A stretch of DNA of 64,000 bases from Candidatus Bipolaricaulis sibiricus. GTDB lineage: Bacteria > Bipolaricaulota > Bipolaricaulia > Bipolaricaulales > Bipolaricaulaceae. Below are positions 27,536-35,857 of this stretch, piece by piece. Position 1 is the first letter of the stretch, and each line of letters begins with the position of its first letter. Location of the stretch: contig CP034928.1 of NCBI GenBank assembly GCA_004102645.1, positions 248,001 to 312,000 on the forward strand, written 5' to 3'. Under the pieces are notes generated by a model that was given only the letters and a program-made list of their open reading frames with translations, had not been told where the DNA came from and did no database searches. The position numbers and the translations under genes were made by a program.

Positions 27536-27955
27536 GTCCGTCCCGATCGCGTTCCAGTAGAGCTCGACTTCCCCCTCGTACCGGCGCAGGGCGCGCAGCA
27601 CCCGATACCGGACGGTGTACGTGACCGGGCCCGTCACCGTGCGGTTCGGATCTCCGATCTGGAGGACGAGGTTTCGCCCCTCCGTGTACTGGCGGAAGGG
27701 CACCGAGCCGCCGTCGGCCAAGATCTCGTCCACGGCTATCCGCAGCCGGTACGTCTCCCCGGTGGGGAGGCGGTACGAAATCGGGATCTCGCGGAAGATC
27801 CCGTGGCGGGACGAGGGGAAGAACACCCCGATCTCCTCGTGAACGGCGACGGACCCGTCCCCTCCGATCTCCGCCCGTACGAGGTAGTCGCGGATTTCCT
27901 GCCCGACGCCGAGGGCAGAGCACAGCAGGACGAGGACCAGGGCGAGGCGCTTCAT
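27533..27955 (-). CDS. DUF2207 N-terminal domain, upstream part of an interrupted gene
   Basis: This 140-aa frame has a signal peptide (residues 1-18, ending ALGVGQ) and the DUF2207 extracellular domain, with the characteristic HGIFREIPISYR segment (about residues 51-62), a YRLRI strand and the GPVTYTVRYRV strand. It stops abruptly at ELYWNAIGTD, inside the domain. On its own it would be a secreted partial domain. Its ATG overlaps the lemA stop (ATGA), so the upstream coupling is preserved. Confidence 0.7.
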   Translation of the reverse strand: MKRLALVLVLLCSALGVGQEIRDYLVRAEIGGDGSVAVHEEIGVFFPSSRHGIFREIPISYRLPTGETYRLRIAVDEILADGGSVPFRQYTEGRNLVLQIGDPNRTVTGPVTYTVRYRVLRALRRYEGEVELYWNAIGTD

Positions 27956-28509
27956 CGGCTGAAGTCCACCTTCGGGGGTTCGCCCATCGTCTCCGAGGGG
28001 AGCATGTAGAACTCCCGCTCGCGGATTCCAAAGAGGTTCGCGATCAGGTTCTGCGGGAAGACCTTGATCCCCGTGTTCAGGTCACGCACGACGGCGTTGT
28101 AGTAGCGACGGGAGCGGGCGATCTCTTCTTCCAACCCCTCGAGCGACTTCTGGAGCGAAGTGAAGTTCTCGTTTGCCTTCAGCTGGGGGTAGTTCTCGAC
28201 GACCGCGAACAGCGACTTGAGGGTCCCGGCGAGCACGTTGTCGGCTTCCGCCTGTTCCTTGGGCGTCCGCGCCTTCATCGAGGCGGAGCGGGCCTCGGTC
28301 ACCCGCTCGAACACCTCCCGTTCGTGGGTGGCGTACCCCTTCACCGTCTCCACGAGGTTCGGGATGAGGTCGAACCGCTTGCGGAGCAGGGTGTCGATCC
28401 CCCGCCACGCCTCCTCGGCCCGCACCCCGAGCCGGACGAGCTTGTTGTACGTCGCCGCGATCCACAAGAACAGGAGAACGAAGACGCCCAGAATGATCCA
28501 TCCGACCAT
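27952..28509 (-). CDS. lemA: LemA family protein
   Basis: A 185-aa LemA protein with one N-terminal membrane helix (about residues 3-21), followed by a four-helix cytoplasmic or periplasmic bundle. Family motifs are AATYNKLVRL, FDLIPNLVETVKGYA (about 48-62), ENYPQLKANENF, and the C-terminal FYMLP. The start at 28509 has AGGAGG 5 bases upstream; the frame is open further up but without a ribosome site. LemA genes are often beside DUF2207 genes, as here. The function of LemA is not settled. Confidence 0.92.
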   Translation of the reverse strand: MVGWIILGVFVLLFLWIAATYNKLVRLGVRAEEAWRGIDTLLRKRFDLIPNLVETVKGYATHEREVFERVTEARSASMKARTPKEQAEADNVLAGTLKSLFAVVENYPQLKANENFTSLQKSLEGLEEEIARSRRYYNAVVRDLNTGIKVFPQNLIANLFGIREREFYMLPSETMGEPPKVDFSR

Positions 28510-28847
28510 GGCTGCCTCCTCAACGCGCATTCTAGTCGAACCGGCCCTGCCCGGCGAACTCGGGCGAGCAGGACCCGGAGATCCCGGCCGAGCCATGGGT
28601 TGGGCTGCTGCGATTCCGTCTGCAGATCCGGTGGTCCTCCGCCTCATGGGGTCGGGCCTGTCGCACGCGGTTCCGCCGTTGGCTGTCCGAGATCTGCTGT
28701 CCGAACGGGGCCGTTCGGTCTACAGAGGACGGACAACGGCCGCAGCTGTTGCTGGTGGGATCCGTCCTTCTCCACGTGACCGACGGCTCCGTGGACCGGC
28801 CTCACGCAGGCTGTAAGGTCGGCTGGGAGCGGGTAGACTGGCCAGTG
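28510..28847. other. Divergent intergenic region
   Basis: This 338-base region separates the lemA operon from the transaldolase. I see no gene. It ends with the transaldolase promoter; no clear minus-strand promoter for lemA was found. Confidence 0.5.
28811..28839 (+). promoter_or_regulatory. Putative promoter giving a leaderless transaldolase mRNA
   Basis: TAGACT at 28834-28839 lies 8 bases before the ATG, with a weak CTGTAA at 28811-28816 (17-base spacer). The expected start of transcription is within 2 bases of the ATG, and no Shine-Dalgarno site is present. Confidence 0.4.
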
Positions 28848-29489
28848 ATGAAGCTCTACCTCGACACGGCGAACGTGGCGGAGATCCGCGAGCTTTCCTG
28901 GCTCATTGACGGCGTGACGACGAACCCGTCCCTCGTGGCGAAGGAGAGGCGTCCGTTCCACGATGTCCTGCGCGAGATCTGCGGAATCGTCCGTGGCCCG
29001 GTGTCGGCGGAGGTCGTCTCCCTCGACCGAGAGGGGATGGTGCGCGAGGCCCGCGAGCTGGCGAGGGTTGCCGCGAACGTGGTCGTGAAGGTTCCCCTCA
29101 CCGAGCCCGGGATGCAGGCTGTCCAGGTTCTCTCGCGGGAGGGGGTTGCGACCAACGTGACGCTCGTCTTCTCCGCGAACCAAGCGCTTCTCGCTGCCAA
29201 GTGCGGGGCGACCTACGTCTCCCCGTTCGTGGGGCGGATCGACGACGCGGGAGGGGACGGGATGGCCCTCGTGGAGGAGATCCTGGCCGTGTACGGTCAC
29301 TACCGCTTCCCCACCGAGGTCATCGTGGCGAGCGTGCGCCACCCCGGGCACGTCCTCGCGGCCGCCCTCCTCGGCGCGCACATCGCCACGGTTCCCTACG
29401 ACGTCGTGAAGAAGCTGTTCGGGCACCCCCTTACCGACGTCGGGATCGCTCGGTTCCTCAAGGACTGGCAGCAGGTCCCGAAGGTCTAG
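28848..29489 (+). CDS. TalC/fructose-6-phosphate aldolase-like transaldolase
   Basis: A 213-aa short-type transaldolase, a TIM barrel that moves a dihydroxyacetone unit between sugar phosphates. It begins [13 protein letters not shown], has GVTTNPSL (about residues 25-32), the Schiff-base lysine in VVVKVPLT (about 80-87), TNVTLVFS and SPFVGRIDD (about 128-136). This compact class includes both transaldolases and fructose-6-phosphate aldolases. The start was set at this ATG because it matches the family N-terminus; the frame is open 33 codons further. It stands alone. Confidence 0.93.
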   Translation: MKLYLDTANVAEIRELSWLIDGVTTNPSLVAKERRPFHDVLREICGIVRGPVSAEVVSLDREGMVREARELARVAANVVVKVPLTEPGMQAVQVLSREGVATNVTLVFSANQALLAAKCGATYVSPFVGRIDDAGGDGMALVEEILAVYGHYRFPTEVIVASVRHPGHVLAAALLGAHIATVPYDVVKKLFGHPLTDVGIARFLKDWQQVPKV

Positions 29490-29791
29490 ACGGCGTCTGC
29501 AGGACGGCCGGCGGAGCTTACGGGCACGCCCAGAGTCTCGGATCCCCGCCGCAACGTCCTCCACAGAGGGACCCCGGACCGCCGGCCAAGTGAAGGCCCC
29601 ACCCCAACGGACACCCAGGGCACGAGGAGCAACCGGCACGAACTCCGGGGTCTGGGAACCCAAGATCCCGTTGTGCTCTTCGTGCCATCCTCCGTGCCTT
29701 GGGGGTGTCGTTCGGGGTTCCCTGTGCGCTCTCGGCGGCCTCTGCGGTAAGATCAACCGTTACCTAGACGAACTCACACAGGAGGAGATGG
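29490..29791. repeat. Intergenic region with a degenerate inverted-repeat element
   Basis: About 302 bases with no gene. Bases 29600-29625 and 29693-29710 form imperfect left and right arms (CACCC..CGGACACCC and GTGCCTTGGGGGTGTC) around a GGGTCTGGGAACCC core. Similar elements lie at 48963-49065, 49262-49392, 51551-51621 and 63491-63617. A TAAGAT at 29748-29753 may be the -10 of the following gene. Confidence 0.45.
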
Positions 29792-30040
29792 ATGAAGCTT
29801 CCCCCCAAGCCCCAGGAGAAGGTGCTCACCCGCGAGGGGTACGAGCGGTTCAAGAAGGAACTGGACGAGCTGGTGCGCGTGCGACGGCCCCAGGTGATCG
29901 AACGGCTGCGCGCGGCACGCGAGCTGGGGGACCTGCGGGAGAACGCCGAGTACCACGCCGCCAAGGAGGAGCAGGGTTTCGTCGAGAACCGGATCGCAGA
30001 GCTGGAGCGTCTCCTCCGTGGCGTGCGCATCATCGAGTAG
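29792..30040 (+). CDS. Stand-alone GreA/GreB N-terminal coiled-coil domain
   Basis: An 82-aa protein that matches only the N-terminal coiled coil of the transcript-cleavage factor GreA, which normally has about 155-160 aa. The acidic tip LGDLRENAEYHAAKEEQ (about residues 46-62), where two acidic residues hold the catalytic metal in RNA polymerase's secondary channel, is intact. The C-terminal FKBP-like domain that binds RNA polymerase is absent; the stop is clean, and the next gene starts 66 bases later with no trace of it. AGGAGG at 29780-29786 supports the start. It may be a natural short factor or a truncated gene. Confidence 0.8.
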   Translation: MKLPPKPQEKVLTREGYERFKKELDELVRVRRPQVIERLRAARELGDLRENAEYHAAKEEQGFVENRIAELERLLRGVRIIE

Positions 30041-30106
30041 GCCGTGCGAGGGAGAACCGGGCCGCGACGTGCGGCCTGAGGTCTTCCCGAGACGGAGGGT
30101 CCGCGG

Positions 30107-31000
30107 TTGACGAGAACCCCCATCGACGGTCGGCTCTCCCTGGCGGTCGCGGCGATGCTCGTCATGTGGGCGTCGGCGTTCGCCGCGATCCGGGGCGCCC
30201 TGCCGTTCTTCTCGCCTGGCGCGCTGGCCCTGTTGCGCTTCCTGTTCGCGTCGGCCACGCTGGGGGCCCTGAGCTTGGCCCGGGGGCTGCCCCGGCCCCG
30301 GCGGCGCGACCTTCCGATCCTCCTCGGCCTGGGCCTCCTCGGGATCACGATCTACCACCTGTGCCTCAACTGGGGACAGCAGACCGTCACCGCTGGGGCG
30401 GCGAGCTTGCTCATCGCGTCAGCGCCGATGGTCACCGCGCTGTTGGCCCGGCTTCTCCTCAAGGAGGCGCTCGGCAGGTGGGCGTGGGCCGGAATCGTTC
30501 TTGGGTTCGGAGGGATCGCCCTCATCACCCTCGGCGAAGGCCAGGAGCTGCGGGTCGAGCCTGGTGCGCTCGTGATCCTCCTCGCCGCCGTGTCGGCGAG
30601 CCTCTATAGCGTCCTCCAGAAGAAGCACGTTGGCCGCTACCCGCCCCTGGTGTTCACGACCTACGTCGTGTGGGCGGGGACGATTCCAATGCTCGTCTTC
30701 CTTCCCCACCTCATGAAGGCCCTGCAGACCGCCCCTCCAGCCGCAATCGCGTCTGTCGCCTATCTCGGCGCGTTTCCGGGCGGGCTGGCCTATGTCCTGT
30801 GGGTGTACGGGCTTTCCCGAACCACCGCATCTCGTCTGTCGAGCTTCCTCTACCTGAGCCCGGTCCTGGCCATCGGGATCGCCTGGGTCTGGCTGCGTGA
30901 GATCCCGAGCTGGCTCTCGCTTGCGGGCGGGGCGGTAACGATTGCGGGCGTCGCGCTTGCCAACGTGCGGCGGGGGTCCGTGGTTCGCCCGTCAGCCTGA
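30107..31000 (+). CDS. EamA/DMT family transporter
   Basis: A 297-aa inner-membrane transporter with about ten membrane helices arranged as two EamA repeats. Features are WASAFAAIRGALPFFSPGAL near the start, ALTALLARLLLKE-like text at the end of repeat 1, and GGLAYVLWVYGLSR in repeat 2. The TTG start is supported by GGAGGG 7 bases upstream. EamA transporters commonly export metabolites or amino acids; the substrate is unknown. The end overlaps the convergent glycosidase-like gene by 9 bases. Confidence 0.88.
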   Translation: MTRTPIDGRLSLAVAAMLVMWASAFAAIRGALPFFSPGALALLRFLFASATLGALSLARGLPRPRRRDLPILLGLGLLGITIYHLCLNWGQQTVTAGAASLLIASAPMVTALLARLLLKEALGRWAWAGIVLGFGGIALITLGEGQELRVEPGALVILLAAVSASLYSVLQKKHVGRYPPLVFTTYVVWAGTIPMLVFLPHLMKALQTAPPAAIASVAYLGAFPGGLAYVLWVYGLSRTTASRLSSFLYLSPVLAIGIAWVWLREIPSWLSLAGGAVTIAGVALANVRRGSVVRPSA

Positions 31001-32284
31001 AGGCGCGAGGGGCGGCGCGTGGAGAAGCACCTCGACCCTCTCGCCGACGAGGTACATGGGTTCGATCCCCAGGGTCAGGGACCGAACGCCCTCGAACTCG
31101 AACAACGTTGTTCCATACAGGTCAACCACCCCAACTCGTGACGGTGCCCTCAGCCAGACTGGCCCCTGCCGCTCCCAAGGGTCCTGCCACAGGACGACCA
31201 CGGTCTGCTCGTTCGCGCTGAACTCGGCTGCGGTGACGCCCCCCTCCCTGCGCATGCCCGTTGGGACGAAACCCCGCAACTGCGCGATTAGGTGCTGGAA
31301 GGCGTGGGACCCCTTCTTTTTCACCCCCGCGCCGCGGTCAGTGGGGCCGAACCCGTCGTACACCAAGCCGGCCTGGTCGAAGAACCCCTCGCCCGTGCCC
31401 TCGTACCTGGGCTCGGTGATGTAGGTCCAGAAGACCTTCTCCACCCCGAGCTGCCCCAGGAGGACGAACCGCTTGACGAGGTCAGCCGCCTGTTCGTGCT
31501 CGGTCTGGACGAGGTCGCCCATCTGGCCGGAGAAGGTGGACGTCTCGCTGACCCAGATTGGGCAATCCCCGCACCCGTGCTGGTCAAGCACCGCACGCAT
31601 CCGGCCGAGGATGTCCTCCCCCGTGCGGTAGTCCTGGACGCCCGAGGCGCCGGTGGGCCGTGCCACGCCGTAGTAGTGGAAGTTGTAGGCGCCGATCCAC
31701 TCCCCGCCGCTGGCGTGCAGGAACCGGTCAAGGTACGGCTCCAGCGCCAGTTCGCCCAGCTCGGGCCCATCGAGCAACCCGCCCATCACGATGACGCAAT
31801 CTGCGCAGGCGTCCCGGATGCCCGCGGCGATGATCCCGACCCGGCGGGCGAACTCCTCGGGAGGGCACGAGGTGGCCCAACCGACGTTGGGCTCGTTCCC
31901 GATCTGCCAGTAGCGGATCGGGAGCCCCACCTGGCTCACGCCCTCGCCGGTTGTGTAGTACCGCACGATCTCCGCCACGCGCGGGGTGACGTCGGGCTCG
32001 AGATACGGAGCGTAGAACATCGGAATCGGCGTAACGCCCTGGGCGACGAGGTCCCGCATCTGCCGCGTGTCGCGGGTGTCCGGACCCGGCACGGAGTTCG
32101 GGCCGAGGTAGAACCCGTACACCGCGCAGTCCACCCCAAGGTCGCCCAAGAGCGACTTGTCCGGGAAGATTCCGGACACGCCGAAGAACCCGTCGCGCAC
32201 CTCCATCTCTCGCCCGCCGGCCCCGTTCAGTCCCCCCACCAATACCGCGGCCACGACGGCAGTTGTCCTGCAGCATCGCTGCAT
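30992..32284 (-). CDS. Secreted clan-A glycoside hydrolase-like protein
   Basis: A 430-aa exported protein with a signal peptide in the first 25 residues. It looks like a TIM-barrel glycosidase: QIGNEPN (about residue 131) has the acid/base glutamate and the conserved asparagine before it, and WVSETSTFSG (about 246) offers the nucleophile glutamate at the end of a strand. Clan-A families such as GH5, GH39 or GH79 share this plan, but I cannot assign one. A small beta domain follows in the C-terminal 90 residues. It is the only gene of its strand here and is followed upstream by a 97-base gap. Confidence 0.65.
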   Translation of the reverse strand: MQRCCRTTAVVAAVLVGGLNGAGGREMEVRDGFFGVSGIFPDKSLLGDLGVDCAVYGFYLGPNSVPGPDTRDTRQMRDLVAQGVTPIPMFYAPYLEPDVTPRVAEIVRYYTTGEGVSQVGLPIRYWQIGNEPNVGWATSCPPEEFARRVGIIAAGIRDACADCVIVMGGLLDGPELGELALEPYLDRFLHASGGEWIGAYNFHYYGVARPTGASGVQDYRTGEDILGRMRAVLDQHGCGDCPIWVSETSTFSGQMGDLVQTEHEQAADLVKRFVLLGQLGVEKVFWTYITEPRYEGTGEGFFDQAGLVYDGFGPTDRGAGVKKKGSHAFQHLIAQLRGFVPTGMRREGGVTAAEFSANEQTVVVLWQDPWERQGPVWLRAPSRVGVVDLYGTTLFEFEGVRSLTLGIEPMYLVGERVEVLLHAPPLAPSG

Positions 32285-32381
32285 TTCGCCTCCTTGCCCA
32301 CGAGATACAGCGACGCTGTGGGGGCAGTTCCCGCTGACTACCGGTACTCAGGCGCGGTCTGCCCAGAGGGCGGAAGACCGA

Positions 32382-33380
32382 TCAGGCTAGGGTAGGGTAG
32401 TTGGCTCCATCGCGGCCGACGAGGGGCGTGGCGGCGAGAAGGGCCGAGCAAATCGCCTCCTCGGTCGCCTCGGCCGCCGCGTGGTACAGGTCGTCCACAG
32501 TCGGTGAGCGATCGGCGATGAGTTCCGCCTGGATGCGTTCTTGTCCCCGAGGGATCCGCCACCCGGTGGAGAAGGAGACGAAGAAGTCTCCGCTCCCGGT
32601 GGTGGCGGGGGCACCCGCCCGGGCGGCCCCGAGCGCTGCCCGGCGGCAAATCCGCGACAGCTGCTCGGGGAGGAGCGGGGCGTCGGTGGCCACGACGACG
32701 ACGAGCGACCCCCCTGCGTCCTTTTCCGGGTTGGGTTCGCCTCCGCTGGGGACCGCGAGGCCAGGCGGGGGTAGGAAGTCCTCCGGACGGCCCATGTTCG
32801 GTAGAACGAGTGCGCCCACTGTGAAAGACCCAACCAACCGGGACGCGGTCCCGATCCCAGACTTGAATCCGAACGCCACCACCCCCGTCCCCGCGCCGAC
32901 GCACCCCTCGGCCACTTCGTCCGACGCCGCCTCCAAGGCTGCGCGGGCATCGGACTCGGCCACGGGCTGGGTCTCGATTGCGGAGAGCCTCCCGTCGTTG
33001 CACTCGAGAACCACGGGGTTCACGGACCGTGCCGCAGGATGGCGCGCCAGCGTCCAGCGGATCAGGGCGTTCGCGCAGACAGGGACGGCAAGGGTATTCG
33101 TGAGGATGATCGGCGTCTCGAGTTCTCCCAGGTGGAGGACCTGCCACAGGCCGGTGGCCTTCCCGTGACCGTGGAGAACGAATGCTCCCGCGGGCAGCGG
33201 ATCCCGATAGGGATCACCGGGAGGAATGACTGCGGTTACCCCGGTACGAACAGCACGCGGGCCGTGACCCCGGACGAGGGTGCGGTGGCCGACCCTTACG
33301 CCCGCCACATCGCTGATCGCCCCTCGTGGTCCGCAGGGCAGCCTCCCCACGGACAACCCTTTCCTGCGGAACGCGTTCAC
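32382..33380 (-). CDS. P1-family (DmpA-like) aminopeptidase/amidase
   Basis: A 332-aa N-terminal-nucleophile hydrolase of the DmpA/P1 class. Such proteins self-cleave to create an N-terminal serine or threonine nucleophile. Family motifs are SDVAGVRVGHRT (about 23-34), ILTNTLAVPVCANAL, VLECNDGRLS, GTGVVAFGFKSGIGTASR and the late GGSLVVVVATDAPLLP (about 225-240) where the nucleophile serine is expected. The GTG start overlaps the glutamine synthetase stop. No signal peptide is evident. It may process short D- or beta-peptides; the substrate is unknown. Confidence 0.88.
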   Translation of the reverse strand: MNAFRRKGLSVGRLPCGPRGAISDVAGVRVGHRTLVRGHGPRAVRTGVTAVIPPGDPYRDPLPAGAFVLHGHGKATGLWQVLHLGELETPIILTNTLAVPVCANALIRWTLARHPAARSVNPVVLECNDGRLSAIETQPVAESDARAALEAASDEVAEGCVGAGTGVVAFGFKSGIGTASRLVGSFTVGALVLPNMGRPEDFLPPPGLAVPSGGEPNPEKDAGGSLVVVVATDAPLLPEQLSRICRRAALGAARAGAPATTGSGDFFVSFSTGWRIPRGQERIQAELIADRSPTVDDLYHAAAEATEEAICSALLAATPLVGRDGANYPTLA

Positions 33381-34741
33381 CCGTAGAGGAGGAACTCGTA
33401 CGGATGGGGCCGAGCGGCGACTTCGCGGATCTCAGCCTCCTTGAGCGAGATCCACCGCGCGACAAGCTCGTCGGGGAACACACCGCCGAGGCCGAGGAAG
33501 TCATGGTCGCGCTCCAGGGCAGAGAGGGCCTCCCCGAGGCTCCCTGGAAGGGAGGCGATCTTCCGTCGTCGGGTCGTGCGGGCGTCGAGGCTGTCCTCGA
33601 CTGGTCCCCATCCCTTCTCCACTGGATCCAGTCCCTGACGGATTCCGTCCACGCCGGCCATCACGCAGGCGGCGAGGGCGAGGTAGGGGTTGCAGGTGGC
33701 ATCCGGCGGTCGGTACTCGATCCGTGCCTGGGCGGGGTCGGTGAGGTAGCCCGGGATCCGGACCGCCGCGGTGCGGTTCGCCCGACCGAACGCGAGGTGG
33801 ACTGGCGCCTCGAACCCTGGTCCCAGCCTCCGGTAGGAGTTCGTGGACGGTGACACGAGCGCCGACAGCGCTCGACCGTGAGCAAGGATCCCTCCCACGT
33901 AGTGGAACGCGGTCTCAGAGAGGCCGCCTTCGCCGGCGAACAAGTTCTCCCCCTTCCCGACGAGGTGCTGGTGGAAGTGAAGGCCATTCCCGGCCTGGTT
34001 GTGCATCGGCTTGGGCAGGAAGCAGGCCACGAGTCCCTGGTCGGCGGCGAGGCGTCCGATGAGGTCGATCGCCAGGGCGGTCCAGTCGGCCGCATCCAGG
34101 AGGCGCCCCAGCCCAAGCTCGATCTCCATCTGCCCGAGAGGCCCGCCCTCGTGGTGGTGATACCGGACCGGGATCCCCCACCGGCTGAGGGCCTCCACTA
34201 CGCGAAGGCGCAGCTCGCGGCCATGGTCTTCCGGTCCCCCGGCGTGATAGCCCGAGCGGGGTCCGGGTACCGACCGGGGCCCGGTCAGCCCCAGCGGGTT
34301 CACTTCGACGTGCTGGACGAGCGACGTGTCCTCGGTCCAGATCGAGTCGAACAGGTAGAACTCGAGCTCGACCGCGAACCGGGCTTCATCGGCGATCCCT
34401 GCGCTCTGAAGAAGCGCCTCGGCCGCTCTGGCCACGGTTCGCGGGGCCATCGGGTGGGGTCCCTCGTCCGGCCGGGCGAGATCGCACAGCAGAAGAACGG
34501 ATGGAGGATCGCGGGTGAGGTCCACGCGCGCGGTGGCGAGATCGGGAAGGAGGACGAGGTCCCCCCCGCCGAGGCCGTAGTGCGAGGCCGCGGCCCCCAC
34601 TCCCTTCTCGAACGTAGCCGGGGTGAGCTCTGAAGCGGGGAGGGTCAGACAGCGCAGCCGCCCAAGGAGGTCGGCCGCCCGCAGGTCCACCCAGCGGAGG
34701 TCCTCCGCCTGGATCAGAGCCACAAGCTCGCTGAAGGTCAT
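33377..34741 (-). CDS. Glutamine synthetase-type ligase (class I fold)
   Basis: A 454-aa protein of the glutamine synthetase type I fold, which forms an amide from glutamate and an amine with ATP. It has the beta-grasp N-domain, FAVELEFYLFD (about residues 122-132), NAGNGLHFHQHL (about 247-258), ANRTAAVRIP (about 315-324), and the RIEYRPPDATCNPYLALAA segment. Compared with classical GlnA the histidine loop GSGMHxHQS reads GNGLHFHQH, so it may use another amine (for example in polyamine breakdown) or be a divergent GlnA. It is flanked by a peptidase and an unknown enzyme in one operon. Confidence 0.88.
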   Translation of the reverse strand: MTFSELVALIQAEDLRWVDLRAADLLGRLRCLTLPASELTPATFEKGVGAAASHYGLGGGDLVLLPDLATARVDLTRDPPSVLLLCDLARPDEGPHPMAPRTVARAAEALLQSAGIADEARFAVELEFYLFDSIWTEDTSLVQHVEVNPLGLTGPRSVPGPRSGYHAGGPEDHGRELRLRVVEALSRWGIPVRYHHHEGGPLGQMEIELGLGRLLDAADWTALAIDLIGRLAADQGLVACFLPKPMHNQAGNGLHFHQHLVGKGENLFAGEGGLSETAFHYVGGILAHGRALSALVSPSTNSYRRLGPGFEAPVHLAFGRANRTAAVRIPGYLTDPAQARIEYRPPDATCNPYLALAACVMAGVDGIRQGLDPVEKGWGPVEDSLDARTTRRRKIASLPGSLGEALSALERDHDFLGLGGVFPDELVARWISLKEAEIREVAARPHPYEFLLYG

Positions 34742-34750
34742 TCTCGCTCC

Positions 34751-35701
34751 TTACGGCTTGGGCAGGGCGAGGTCAGCCGGCCCCCAGTCCGACAGCTTGG
34801 CGCCCGGGAGCGACGCCTGCACCAGCTCATGGATGATCTCGGCGTGCTTCACCTTCTCGCGACCCCAGTCGGCCAGCATCGGCCCCGACACCCATGGCTT
34901 GTACAGGGCCCCCGGTCCGACGACGCACGCCGGCCCCGGCTCGAGCTTGAAGTAGCACGGGGAGCAGACCCGGACCATCTCTGGCCCGTCGTAGAAGCGG
35001 TTGAACCCGCCGAACGAGTCGGTGAGGAAGATATGGAGGTCCATCGGGATCTTGACCGCCTTCCGGATCGCGGCCAGTTCGGGGAGATCCAGGTCCGCGA
35101 CGGGGTTGAACGTGTTCGCCCCCAGCTGCTCGAGGACCTTCGCTCCCGCAGCGTTCCCGTGCCCGGCGAACACCGACACCTTGAACACCACGTCCTTGGG
35201 CAAGTCGCCCACCGCCCGCATCTGGGAAAGCAGCCACAGCAGTCCCTCGTCGAGCACGAGGAACCCACGGAACCCAACCTCGACCGCGCGCAGGATGTCG
35301 GCGATCACGTATCGGAGCTGGTCGGATCCGCGGAAGCGGAGGCCCGACAACCCCCCCTCGGGTGTGACGAGCTGGCGACCGGTGTCCCACCCCGAGCGAG
35401 GGCCAGGGGTCAGGATGACCTCCACCTTCGCCTCGGCCGCGATCTGGGCGAACTCCTTGAGCTCGCTGCGGGTGAGGAGCGTGGCCCCCATCACCGTCGA
35501 GATCATGCGGTGGACGGGGATCTTCCTCTTCCGTGCCTCGTCGATCGTCGCGGCGAGAACTTCCGGCCGCTCGATCCCGGAGATCTCCATCCGGTACTGG
35601 GCTCCGTCCGGGAACCGGTGGGTGCTGGTGGGGAGATCGTACGCATCCTGGCCCGGGATCCCGTGTTTCTCGATGAGTCCTGCTACCTTTCGCTGATCCA
35701 T
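34751..35701 (-). CDS. Unknown TIM-barrel-like protein, possibly U32-peptidase-related
   Basis: A 316-aa cytoplasmic protein with alternating strands and helices, suggesting a TIM barrel. Notable segments are YRMEISGIERPEV (about 37-49), VHRMISTVMGATLLTRSEL (about 65-83), TPGPRSGWDTGR, LDEGLLWLL, and a CSPCYFKLEPGPACVV cysteine-containing stretch near 265-280. I thought of the U32 peptidase family, but the classic U32 signature is not seen, so the label is tentative. The start has a GGAGG site. It is the first gene of the glutamine synthetase operon. Confidence 0.5.
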   Translation of the reverse strand: MDQRKVAGLIEKHGIPGQDAYDLPTSTHRFPDGAQYRMEISGIERPEVLAATIDEARKRKIPVHRMISTVMGATLLTRSELKEFAQIAAEAKVEVILTPGPRSGWDTGRQLVTPEGGLSGLRFRGSDQLRYVIADILRAVEVGFRGFLVLDEGLLWLLSQMRAVGDLPKDVVFKVSVFAGHGNAAGAKVLEQLGANTFNPVADLDLPELAAIRKAVKIPMDLHIFLTDSFGGFNRFYDGPEMVRVCSPCYFKLEPGPACVVGPGALYKPWVSGPMLADWGREKVKHAEIIHELVQASLPGAKLSDWGPADLALPKP

Positions 35702-35732
35702 CGCGCCTCCTCGCCGATTGGGGTTGGGCCTG

Positions 35733-35738
35733 ATGATA
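35733..35738 (-). promoter_or_regulatory. Putative -10 element of the glutamine synthetase operon
   Basis: On the minus strand TATCAT lies about 31 bases upstream of the first gene's start. No convincing -35 was found, so this is a weak call. Confidence 0.3.
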
Positions 35739-35797
35739 CCCGCAATGGGCGTCAGCGGTCCGGGAGGAGCACGCCGCGGCGGGGACGGAGTCCCGGC

Positions 35798-35803
35798 TAT
35801 ACT
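35798..35803 (+). promoter_or_regulatory. Putative -10 element of the ABC-2 operon
   Basis: TATACT at 35798-35803, six of six to the common pattern TAnAnT-type, lies 54 bases before the GTG at 35858. The -35 region is GC-rich and not convincing. Confidence 0.4.
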
Positions 35804-35857
35804 CCAGGCGTCCCGGTGGGGCGCGTGTGGCGGGCGGGGGGGGGAAGGAGGCAGGGC

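Noticed and set aside
26036-28009. A 657-aa plus-strand ORF across the LemA/DUF2207 operon
   Set aside because: It is antisense to four genes with clear families and is highly charged and low in complexity.
31050-31072. A tRNA T-loop-like GGTTCGATCCCC
   Set aside because: It lies inside the coding frame of the glycosidase-like gene, and no matching acceptor stem or anticodon arm was found.
34829-35857. A longer start for the small PLDc_N-like protein
   Set aside because: The extension is antisense to the unknown barrel gene and the GTG at 35858 has a good AAGGAGG site.
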